Shown here piece by piece: positions 18,124-28,460 of a DNA stretch of 64,000 nucleotides; within the stretch, counting starts at the first letter, position 1, and the number at the start of each line of letters is the position of its first letter. The DNA is taken from NCBI GenBank assembly GCA_025504975.1, contig JANUWI010000019.1:62001-126000 (forward strand), read 5' to 3'. The notes under the pieces were generated by a model. The model was not told the origin of the DNA. It ran no database searches and saw only the letters and a program-made list of their open reading frames with translations. The stretch is from Plenodomus lindquistii (lineage: Eukaryota > Ascomycota > Dothideomycetes > Pleosporales > Leptosphaeriaceae). The position numbers and the translations under genes were made by a program.

Positions 18124-19000
18124 CTACCTCATCACCTCATCAACGAGCTCACCGATCAACCTCTTGACGTTTTCACGTCGTGAAGGAAGACCGGCTCGCT
18201 CGCCGGCAGCAGGGGCCGCGCCGAAGGCAGGAAGCTCATCCTCTTCCTCCTTCAGCACCTTCAAGAGCAGACGGAGCTCACGGCGAGGGCGCCTGAGCTC
18301 GTCTTTACTTGCCCCTGTAGCCTTGAGGGCAATGAACGCCTGGGAGCGGCGGAGGGCGAGGGCGGGGCTATACTAGGATCAGCGAAGCTCACTTAACTAA
18401 TGAGATTGTCTACTTACACGGGTTGGCACGAATGCCCAGAGGCGCAGAGCCAGCAGCTCTTGCTGCGGGTCCCGTCGTGGTCCCAGCAGCGCCCATCGCC
18501 TCGTGCGAGGGCGCTGCGCACGCAGCCCAAGCAGGGAACAGCGCGCTCCTCCGTGGGATCACCACGACGGGACCGCGCACCAGCCGGCGTAGCAGCAGCA
18601 GCAGCAGCAGCACGCTCCGCCTCTTCCTCCTCCTTTTTCTTCCCCTTCTTGGGGGTGCGGGGGGGGGGCGGCGCAGAGCGGGGAGAGCGGGGGGGTTGGG
18701 GGAGACATGAGACTCCCCAGAGGAGGAGGAAGTCTCAGAGGTCTCCCCACCCGAAGACTCAGGCGGGGGAGGCGAGGGGGTGCGCTTCTTGCGCGGGCGA
18801 CCGCGCAAGCGCGGAGCGGGCGTGGGCGAGGGCGAGGGCGAGGGCGAGAGCGCAGCGCGCCGAGCGCGCGCAGCAGCGACGCGGGCGCGGGCAGCTTTCT
18901 GGGCTTTGGACTACGTTGAAATGGCGTTAGCAGAAGATCTACAAGCGCAAGGGAGCCTTGCGTGGGAGGATACAGGGATATGGGTACTAACAAGGGCCAT
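18124..19000 (-). CDS. Antisense AT-hook/Cys-cluster gene carried by the Copia element (frameshifted)
   Basis: Unrecognised gene on the strand opposite gag-pol. Proposed exons: 18974-19000 (ATG in the context CACCATGG), 18418-18910 and 18124-18367. The introns have donor GTATCC with branch CTAAC and acceptor CGTAG (63 nt), and donor GTAAGT with acceptor TATAG (50 nt). The product would be about 254 aa: an Ala/Arg-rich start, an SPSPSPSP run, AT-hook RGRPRKK at about 45-51, a Ser/Pro/Glu-rich linker, and a six-Cys cluster at 136-171 with spacing C-x2-C-x11-C-x10-C-x2-C-x5-C. The C-terminus is charged and predicted helical, ending DELVMR-like before TAG 18124. One base is missing in the 10-G run at 18659-18668, so the frame is broken here. 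GC content is far above that of pol. Exon 1 is the least certain part; GTTAGT a few codons upstream is an alternative donor. Confidence 0.6.
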
Positions 19001-19199
19001 GGTGTTGATGGATACGGATCAAAACAGAAGCTCGGCCGACAATCAATTTTACCGGGCTCGGTATCGGGTCAACTACCTCCGACGTGCGCCAAGCAACGCA
19101 ACAGAACTTTCAGTCACGCCGGATCTCACAGTACAGCAGCCTCAAACGCTCTACAAGGCTCAACACCACCGATATTGAGCAGCTCAATCCGCCGTAACT

Positions 19200-19207
19200 G
19201 GGGGGTG
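19200..19207 (+). other. Polypurine tract before the 3' LTR
   Basis: GGGGGGTG immediately precedes the 3' LTR, at the position where plus-strand DNA synthesis would be primed. It is short and ends in TG, so the exact limits are uncertain. Confidence 0.55.
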
Positions 19208-19389
19208 TGTTGCACGTACACGGTACTCAGCCAACGCTGTATCCACCTGATCTCGGAATCTTCCGTGAAGCTCCCCTGCTTCTACCCACGTGATCCTACG
19301 TAGCAAGGGTATATATAGTACAATCTCTTCCTAGCTAGCAATACAATGATCTATCTCCCGATTATTCCTGAGCACCCATTTCTACAACA
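19208..19389 (+). repeat. 3' LTR of Copia element
   Basis: 182 bp starting TGTTGCACG and ending CTACAACA. It is followed by AGCTA, the right copy of the 5-bp target duplication. Confidence 0.95.
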
Positions 19390-19394
19390 AGCTA

Positions 19395-20180
19395 TTAAGC
19401 TAAAAAGTTTATATATAACTAGAATATATATATTATAAAATTTAAATTTCTACTTTATTTTATACGCGTTTATAAAGCTATAATAATTTCTAATAATATT
19501 TAAAAAAAGTTTTAAAAAGCTAGACTAGTTTTAAATAAGCTAGAGTTAGTTTTATTATACTTTAACGTCTAGTTATATACTTTATTACTATTTTCTAATA
19601 ATAATAAACTTTAGTAGTTATAAACTCTAAATAATATTTTAAAATTAAAATTAAAATTAATATTTATAAAAGTAATAATTTAAAAGTATATAAATAGCTT
19701 ACTAACTTCTATAGTTTAAACTTTTAAAAAAGTATTAAAAAAAGCTATAATTATTATATATAAGCTAGTATTAGCGTAAAAAAAAATTACTAAACTTTAG
19801 GCTACTAATAAAACTACTACACGTTATAAATCATATAAAAAAAATTAAATTTAGTATAATAGTAATTTTATAGCTAAAAAAAGCCTATATTTAACTACTT
19901 TAAAAAAATTAAAAGCGTATAATAATAGAAAAAAGGTAAAAAAAAAAGTAAACTAGTAAAAGCTATAATTTAGTATAATACTATATATATTACTATAAAA
20001 TAGAGTATAATTTAGAAATTTATAAAAGTAAAGTAAAAGTAGTTATAAAATAGTATTTAAGTCTATTCTATACTATACAGCGCTATAATATGCTAGTTTA
20101 AACTAAAAATAGAGTATTATTTTAATAGAGTTTTAGTAAAGTATCTAATTTATCTATATATCTAACTTATCTATAACGTA
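19395..20180 (+). mobile_element. Fot1/Pogo-type transposon, copy A, right part (RIP-mutated)
   Basis: This continues copy A exactly where it was interrupted: the TAAGCTAAAAAGTTTATATATAACT text aligns with 26440-26480 of copy C. It ends with the right terminal repeat (TTATCTATAACGTA) at a TA dinucleotide. Both parts together give about 1850 bp. Confidence 0.82.
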
Positions 20181-20217
20181 TATTATAGTAAACTACTAAA
20201 AGCATTATAGATTAATA

Positions 20218-20590
20218 TACTTTATAGGTAAGTAGATTATATAGGTAAGTAGATTACTTTACTAAAACTCTACTAAAACTTTATATACCTATGTAATACC
20301 TCTATAATAATACTTAATAAGCCTTTTTAATAAATATTAGATATAGCTTATACTTTAGGCTTTTAAATAAAATATAATTTTATTCTATAATATACTATAG
20401 TAATCTATAATATTATCTATACTATACTATATAATTAACGCGCTAGATAACCTATATAAATAAAACTACACGTTTAAATTAAAAAAGCTACATAGAAAAA
20501 AAAGTAATTATTAGATATATACTTTAACTATATATATATAATTTTCTTCTAAAGCTATAAACTATAAAAACTATAGCTAATTAATAAAAA
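20218..20590 (+). mobile_element. Fot1/Pogo-type transposon, copy B, left fragment
   Basis: A full left terminal repeat (TACTTTATAGGTAAGTAGATT) and about 370 bp of the family's 5' region are present. The copy then stops and an inverted fragment of the same family begins. Confidence 0.7.
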
Positions 20591-21548
20591 GTAGTAGAGA
20601 AGTATATAACTAGACTTAAAAGTATAATATAATTAACTCTAGCTAATATAAAACTAGTCTACTATTTTAAGATCTTTTTTAAATATTACTAGAAGTTATT
20701 ATAGCTTTATAAACGCGTATAAAGTATAGAAAAAATCTAAGTTTTATAATATATATAATCTAGTTATATAGTGTTATTTTAGTATAATAGCTATATATTT
20801 AAATTAAAAATATAAAATAATTTATATTAAATAGCAAAAAAGGTATAATAAATATATAGATATATATATAGTAATTATTTTCCTTTACTAGTAATATTAC
20901 TAGAATTTAAATAAATTATAGCTTGTATAGCTATATATAATTAGTAACTAATACTCTCTAATAGTATAGGTTTTACTATAGGTATTAAAGTACTTTGATT
21001 ACTAAAATATAAACTTTTTATTTATCTAGCTATCTTTAAATAATATAATAATTAAATTTTTAAAAAAATAGCTATTAATTTTATACTATACTAAAAAATA
21101 GTAGTAGCTTTTAAAAATAATTAAAAGTAAAATAGCTTATTCTATTATATTAATTCTTTATATAACTATTATCTACTTCTAGTTACTTTACTAGACTACT
21201 TTAAATTATTTTTAATACTTTAAATCTATAATAACTATATCTATTAATATCTAGTCTATTATAAAGCCTATATTATTAAAGTTATATAGATTTTTATTTT
21301 AGATACTATACTTTTTTTATATTAGCTATAAACTAGAGCTAGATTTAAATAGTACTTAAATTTCTATTATAGGCGTTTTTATAGTTATATTTATATTTAA
21401 ACTTTATATTAAATTTATAGTAGTATTTAATAAATATTCTAGACTAGTTTATACTAAAATAGTCTAGATTATATCTATTACATAAAAAACTAGCTATATC
21501 TACTATAGTTTATAGCTTTTAAAGAAATCTTTATATATATAGTTAGAG
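20591..21548 (-). mobile_element. Inverted, truncated Fot1/Pogo-type fragment
   Basis: The reverse complement of this stretch follows the family sequence from its 3' part through the transposase to its 5' part. The TATAACTTTAATAA-type DDE segment lies on the minus strand near 21260-21300. The fragment lacks its right terminal repeat and meets copy B head-on. It is cut by the element at 21549; a few tens of bases after 25256 look like its continuation. Confidence 0.6.
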
Positions 21549-24500
21549 TAACGTATTCTACTAGTTAACCTAATAACCTAGTAAACCTAATAGTTTTCTT
21601 TAGTATTATAAATACTATACTTTCTATTAAATGCCTTTATAACGCAATATAATATTAATTTAGAATAAAAGTTAACTTAAGCTTACCTATATAGCCTTTT
21701 AAACTAGCTAATTTTAGAGCTACTAACGCGCTACTACTGCTTTTAGCGTTAGTTATTATAAACTCTCTAAATAATTTAAAGAAATTCTACTATACTTTTA
21801 AATTTAATCTAGTATCTAGAAATTTACTACTACTAAAAAGTAAATAATTATTTAATATATTTTTAACTTTAATTTATAAAAGTTTATACTCTAGCTATAT
21901 AAAGTAAAAAATATAGCTAATAAAATACTAGAAGTATATAATAAAATACTAGTAGAGAAGTACTTAGCTAAGTACTTTATAATATATTTAAATAAACTTA
22001 AAATAGCTTTTAACTATATAAAAAATAAATAGAGAATAAAGTAGAAAGATCTAGAGATTATTAGCGCGTAGTTTAAATTTATAGATAAAATAAAAGCTAA
22101 ATACAGTATCTAGAATAATAATATCTATAACTTTAATAAAACTAGCTTCTAAATAGATATAATTAGACTTATAAAAATTATTATAAACTTTAAAAAATAT
22201 AATTAGCTAGACTTTATTTAGCTAAATAATTATAAATAAGTTACTATTATCTAGAGTATATATATTTTAGAAAATATAACTCTATTTTTTATTATCTATA
22301 TAAAATATATATTTATCTCTCTATAGTATAAAAAAACTAGTATTTTTTATAATTAGAAATTATTAGTTTTTAAAAATAGTTAAATAAATAATATATTTAG
22401 GCTAAAGTAGTTAAAGCACTTTAATATATATATTAAAGTATAAAAAGTAGAGATATACTAGTTACTAATTTTAAATAGCTATAAAAGCTACTTTAACTAA
22501 AAATTTAAAAACTACTATATAGAGAATAAAATTCTAATACTTTATATACCTATTTATTTATTCTATATTCTCTAGCTATTTAATATAGTGTATTTTTTAT
22601 TATTAAAGTATAAATAACGTATACTACTACTAAGCTAGCTATACTACTAAGCTAGCTACTTTTCTTTAGTATTATAAACACTATATTTTTAATTATTATT
22701 ATTATTACTATTAATATCTAACTCTACTACTATAGAGCTTGCATCTAATTTAGAAGTACTTTCTAAACTTTTCTAGTACGTATAAATATTATACCTAGTT
22801 TTTTTATAATTACTATAGCATTAAATACCTAGTTAATTAGGTACTTAACTACTACTACTATATATATATTTTAATAAAGTAGGCGTTATAGTTAAAGCTA
22901 TAGCAGCCTATAATCTAGTACTATACTTAAAAGTGCTTTTTTACTAAATTTTTTTTTATACTTTTTTTTTTATTATTTTTATTAATTGCTTTTTAAGCTT
23001 ATAGTTATAGATTTTAAAAAAAAATTTTAGTATAGTATTAGTTTAGTTTTTTTTATAAACTATAAAAAGCTAGTTTATATAGTTATAGATAACTAAATAA
23101 AAAATTTATATATAAACTTTAACTAAAACCTAAATTTATAAATATTATTTAAAGTTTTTAATTACTATAGATTTACTAGAGAGGAGAGTTAAAGTATAGA
23201 ATATAACTATATTTTAATATAATCTAGCACTATCTACGCGTTAGTAGAGACTAGCTCTAATACTTTAAAAGCTTTTTAATAGTTATTAATTATAAATACG
23301 TTAAAAAACGCGTTTTTAAAAGCTAAAAAAAAGCCTTTTTTATTAATATAGAAAACGTGTTAGCATGCTAAATTTTACACGCGCTAGAAATATTTACACT
23401 TTAATAGTAAAAAATATACTATATTAAATAGCTAGAGAATATAGAATAAATAGGTAGGTATATAGAGTATTAGAATTTTATTCTCTATATAGTCGTTTTT
23501 AAACTTTTAGTTAAAGTAGCTTTTATAGCTATTTAAAATTAGTAACTAGTATATTTCTACTTTTTATACTTTTATATACACGTTAAAGTATTTTAACTAC
23601 TCTAGTTTAAACACGTTATTTATCTAGCTATTTTTAAAAACTAAAAGTTTCTAATTATAAAAAATACTAGCTTTTTTATACTATATAGAGATATATATAT
23701 ATTTTTTATAGAAAATAAAAAGTAGAGTTATATTCTCTAAAGTGTACATACTCTAGATAATAGTAACCTATTTATAATTATCTAGCTAGATAAAATCTAG
23801 CTAATTATATTTTTTAGAGCTTATAATAACTTTTATAGACTTAATTATATTTATCTAGAAGCTAGTTTTATTAAAATTATAGACGTTATTATTCTAGATA
23901 CTATATTTAGCTTTTATTTTATTTATAAACTTAAACTATATACTAATAATTTCTAGATTTTTCTACTTTATTCTCTACCTATTTTTTATTTAATTAAAAG
24001 CTATTTTAAATTTACTAGAGCGTATTATAAAACATTTAGCCTAGTATTTACCTACTAGTATTCTATTATATACCTCTAGTATTTTATTAGCTATATTTTC
24101 TACGTTATATAGCTAGAGAGTAAACCTTTATAAATTAAAATTAAAAATATATTAGATAATTATCTACTCTTTAGTAGTAGTAAGTTTCTAGTAAATAGAT
24201 TAAATTTTAGCACGTAAAGTAGTTCTATTAATCTAATTAGAAAGCCTCTAATAATTAACTCTAAAGGCTGTAGTAGCAGCCTATTAGCTTTTAAATTAGC
24301 TAGCTTTAAAAGTAGAATAGGCAAGTTCTAATTAGCTTTTAGTTTAAATTAATATTACATTATATTATTAGAGTATATTATATAGAGTATAGCGTTTATA
24401 TTACTAAAGAAAAGTAGCTAGTTTAGTAGTATAGCTAGCTTAGTAGTAGTATAGCTAGCTTAGTAGTAGAATATATAATTTCTAGTATATATAAAATTTC

Positions 24501-25256
24501 GCACGCTAATACATTTTTTATATTAATAAAAAAAGGTTTTTTTTTTACTTTTAAAAACGCGTTTTTTAACGTATTTATAGTTAATAAGTATTAAAAGACT
24601 TTTAAAATATTAGAGCTAGTTTCTACTAATATATAGATAGTACTAGATTATATTAATTTCTAGATATATACTCTACTTTAACTCTCTCTACTAGTAAATT
24701 TATAGTAATTTAAAACTTTAAATAATATTTATAAATTTAGGTTTTAGTTAAAGCTTATATATAAATTTTTTACTTAGTTATTTATTACTATATAAACTAG
24801 CTTTTTATAGCTTATAAAAAGAGCTAAACTAATACTATAATAAAACACTTTTTTTTAAACTTATATTTATAAAGTTAAAAAGTAATTAGTAAAGATAATA
24901 AAAAAAAAAGTAAAAAAAAAAATTTAGTAAAAAAGTACTTTTAAATATAGTACTAAATTATAAGCTACTATAGATTTAACTATAGCGCCTATGCTATTAA
25001 TACGTACGCGTAGTAGTAGTAGTTAAATATCTATTTAACTAGGTATCTAATACTATAGTAATTATAGAAAAACTAGGTATAATGCTTATACGTGCTAAAA
25101 AAGTTTAAAAAGTACTTCTAAATTAGATATAAGCTTTATAGTAGTAGAGTTAGATATTAATAGTAATAATAATAATAATTAAAAACTTAGTATTTATAAT
25201 ACTAAGGAAAACTATTAGGTTTACTAGGTTATTAGGTTAACTAGTAGAATACGTTA
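21549..25256 (+). mobile_element. Second Fot1-type family, outer copy, interrupted by a nested copy
   Basis: Left end TAACGTATTCTACTAGTTAACC at 21549 and its inverse complement at about 25215-25256 form long terminal inverted repeats. The interior transposase-like region runs forward at 22130-22560 (TATAACTTTAATAAAACTAGC, then a GGTTACT-like block). It stops at about 22614, where another copy of the same family sits, and resumes after 24477. Without the insert it is about 1.85 kb. Confidence 0.78.
22615..24477 (-). mobile_element. Second Fot1-type family, nested copy (RIP-mutated)
   Basis: Ends carry the repeated ACTACTAAGCTAGCTATACT block at about 22623 and its inverse complement near 24430-24470. 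The transposase relic reads on the minus strand. It is close in sequence to the copy at 37372-39217 and is inserted at a TA inside the outer copy in opposite orientation. About 1.86 kb. Confidence 0.8.
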
Positions 25257-25289
25257 TTTTTTAAATAATTTTATTTTTATTTTTATTTA

Positions 25290-28200
25290 GCTTTTATAAT
25301 AAAGCTATTTTCTATTATAATAATAACTTCTAATTATAAAAGCTTTTTTATAGACTACTTTAATTTTTCTCTATATAATATACTTTATAGTTAAATTAAA
25401 TACATAGTTAAGTTAGATACTTTACTAAAACTCTACTAAGTTTTATATACCTACGTAATACCTTTATAATAATAGTAGATAAGCTCTATTAATAAAGATT
25501 AGATATAGACTACTATATAAGCTATTAAATAAAATATAATACTTTTTTTATAATATGCTATAGCTACCTATAAAGCTTTTTATACTATACTAAATAATTA
25601 ATATAGTAGAAAACTTTTATAAAAAAACTATATATCTAATTAAAAAAAATAAAATAAAACTAAAAAAAAAGTAATTATTTAGTATATATTTAAACTATTT
25701 TTATAAAAAGTTTTCTAAAGCTTATAACTATAGTAGATATAGCTTATCTTTTATATAATAAATATAATCTAGATTATATTAGTATAAACTAGCCTTGTAT
25801 ATTTATAAAACGCTACTCTAAATTTAAAGTAAAGTTTAAATATAAGTATAACTATAAAAAATTTTTTATAAAAACTTTAGAGTTATTTAAACCTAGTTTT
25901 AGTTAGTAGCTAGTATAAAAAAAATTATAGTATTTAAAATAAAAACACGTATAACTTTAATAAAATAGACTTTATAATAGGCTAGATATTAATAGGCGTA
26001 GTTATTATAGCTTTAAAGTATTAAAAATAACTAAAATTAGTCTAGTAGAGTAACTAAAAGTAAATAATAGTTATATAAAGTATTAATATAATAGAATAAA
26101 CTATTCTACTTTTTATTATTTTTAAAGGCAGTTACTATTTTTTAGTCTAGTATAAAAAGAATAGTCTACTCTAGAACTAGATTATTATAGTCTCTAAAAA
26201 TAGCTAAATAACTAATAAGTTTAGATTTTAGTAATTAAAGCACTTTAATATCTATACTAAAACGCGTACTATTAGAAAGTACTAGCTATTTATTATTAAT
26301 AGCTATAAAAGCTATAATTTACTTAAATTCTAGTAATACTATTAAAAAAAAATTATTACTATATATATACTTTTTTATTTATAATACTTTCTATAGTTAT
26401 TAAATATAGGTTATTTTATACTTTTAAAGTAGGTATATAGCTACTAAACTAAAAAGCTTATATATAACTAAATTATATATATTATAAAGTTTAAATTTCT
26501 ACTTTACTTTTTACGCCTTTATAAAGCTATAATAACTTTTAGTAATATCTAAAAAAAGTTTTAAAACACTAAACTAGTTTAATATAAACTAGAGTTAGTT
26601 ATATTACGTTTTAAAGTCTAGTTATATACTCTATTACTACTTTTTATTAATAATAAATTTTAGTAGTTATAAACTCTAAATAATACTTCTAAACTAGAGT
26701 TTTAATTAATATTTATAAAAATAAAAATTTAGAGGTATATAAATAGTTTACTAACTTCTATAATTAAAGCTTTTAAAAAAGTGTTAAAAAGGGCTATTAT
26801 TATTACGTATAAACTAGTATTAGTATAAAAAAAAATTACTAAACTTTAGACTACTAATAAAGCTACTATATATTATAAATTATATAAAAAAAAGTAAGTT
26901 TAGTATAAAAGTAATTTTATAGCTAAAAAAGGCCTATATTTAATTACTTTTAAAAAGTTTAGAGCGCGTAGTAATAGAAAAAAAGTAAAAAAAAAAGTAG
27001 GCTAGTAAAAGCTATAAAAAGGTATAATACTATATATAGTGCTATGAAATAGAGTATAACTTATAAATATATAAAAATAAAGTAGAAGTAGTTATAAAAT
27101 AGTATTTAAGCCTATTCTATACTATACAGCGCTATAGTATACTAGTTTAAGCTAAAATAGAGTATTATTTTAGTAGAGTCTTAGTAAATTATCTAATTTA
27201 ACTATAAAGTACGTTAAATTTATTAAAGATAAAAAACTATACTAATTTTTACCTAAACCCCTTTTATACTATACTAAGTTTAAATTCTATATAAAGGCTT
27301 AAGAAATTTCTACTTTAGTATTATCTACTTACTAATATAGTAGAGGAAAAAAAAGAACTCTATAAAAGTATAAAACTACTACTAAATCCTGTCCTTTATA
27401 GCTTACCTTTTTATTAGATTTATAAAAGTATTATTTTTTTATTTTTTATATAAAGCCTATAAAAATATAATTTATTTAGCTTTTTAATTTATATCTACTT
27501 TTATATACTTTTATACTAATTTAAATACTCTTTAGTAATTTATATTTTTAAACTAGTATATTATTTAAAAATTATATTTCTACTAATAATAGCCTATATA
27601 ATATTACTACATTACTTAAAAAGATTATTTAAATTTTATAGTTAACTAGCCTCTAAAAGTTATTAGATTTTGGCTTTAATTAATACTAATAAATCTATTA
27701 ATAATTTTAAAACTAAATTTTAAAGATTTTAAGTTAACTAAAGTTTATACATTTAGACTTTTATAGTATTACTAGTTTAAATTACTATTAGAAAGGTAAT
27801 ATTAGATAGTACTAAAGTAGAGATTTAGAAACTACTAATATTTAGTAGAAATAAAAGTAAAGCTAATATATATTTTTATAAATAGAAAATTAATCTAATT
27901 TTTTAAAAAATAAAAAAAACTAACTAGCTTTTATAAAAGCTTAATAAACTTATTAAATATCTAAAATATAATAATTTATTAATACTAACTAATTAGAAAT
28001 TAACTAAAATTACATAGAAACTATATTTACTTTAGTAAAACTAAAATATTTACTAACTATTACTTTTAATAATACTATAAAAATAATTGTCTAGCTTTAC
28101 ACTAAATTAGTAGCTTTATAAACTAAAATAAAACTAGTTGAAATTTTTTTTTATCTACCTTTATTTCTAAACTTACATTTATTCTTTAATAAAAACTTTT

Positions 28201-28460
28201 TAATTTTTTAATATTACTAGTTAACTAGATTACCTTCTAAAGCTTGTATTTATATTTTTAAAAAGCTACGTTAATTAGAGCGTACTTTTTCTATTTTAGA
28301 AGTTTTATATAGAAAGAACTCTATCTATAGATAATAAAAGGCTTTAATACTAAACTAATTTAAAATAAATTATAACTATTACTATTTAGACCGTATCTAT
28401 ATAGTACTAGTCTAGAGTAGTACTTCTAGTCTAGCTAAAAAGTATTTTAAGCTTTAATAC
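25290..28460 (+). repeat. Retroelement segment repeated at 40815-42130
   Basis: Flanks of copy C (25300-25380 and 27212-28460) match 40815-42130 over about 1.3 kb, including TACCTAAACCCCTTTTATACT and CTACTACTAAATCCT. Copy C is therefore an insertion into this older repeat. It is probably the 5' part of a Gypsy-type element, because the second copy is followed by Gypsy polymerase. Limits are approximate. Confidence 0.6.
25381..27211 (+). mobile_element. Fot1/Pogo-type transposon, copy C (RIP-mutated)
   Basis: Complete copy of about 1.83 kb with inverted ends (TACTTTATAG at left, CTATAAAGTA at right) at TA sites. The conceptual transposase keeps recognisable pieces of the DDE_1 domain: a YNFxxxGF-type stretch near 25950 and an xxLIIxSYKSY-type stretch near 26290 that corresponds to the family LILDGHxSH motif. 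Key Asp codons have been altered and many stops are present. It is inserted in a retroelement segment that also occurs near 40.8 kb. Confidence 0.82.

Larger units (their letters stand above)
12718..19389 (+). mobile_element. Intact Ty1/Copia LTR retrotransposon, recent insertion
   Basis: 6672 bp. Two 182-bp LTRs flank a primer site, a single gag-pol frame, an antisense gene and a polypurine tract. Target-site duplication AGCTA occurs at 12713-12717 and 19390-19394. The insertion is in a RIP-mutated Fot1 copy, whose left and right parts continue in register on both sides. The element itself shows no RIP signature, and its LTRs differ by one base, so it arrived after the host site was mutated. 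At nearly 6.7 kb it is longer than a minimal Copia element because of the roughly 1.2 kb between pol and the 3' LTR. Confidence 0.95.

Noticed and set aside
18053..18376. Plus-strand open frame after the gag-pol stop
   Set aside because: It is Ser-rich and lies opposite the third exon of the antisense gene, whose minus-strand reading is far more protein-like and has splice signals.
18400..18930. Plus-strand Arg/Ala/Ser-rich open frames
   Set aside because: They mirror the antisense gene's GC-rich second exon and show no domain of their own.
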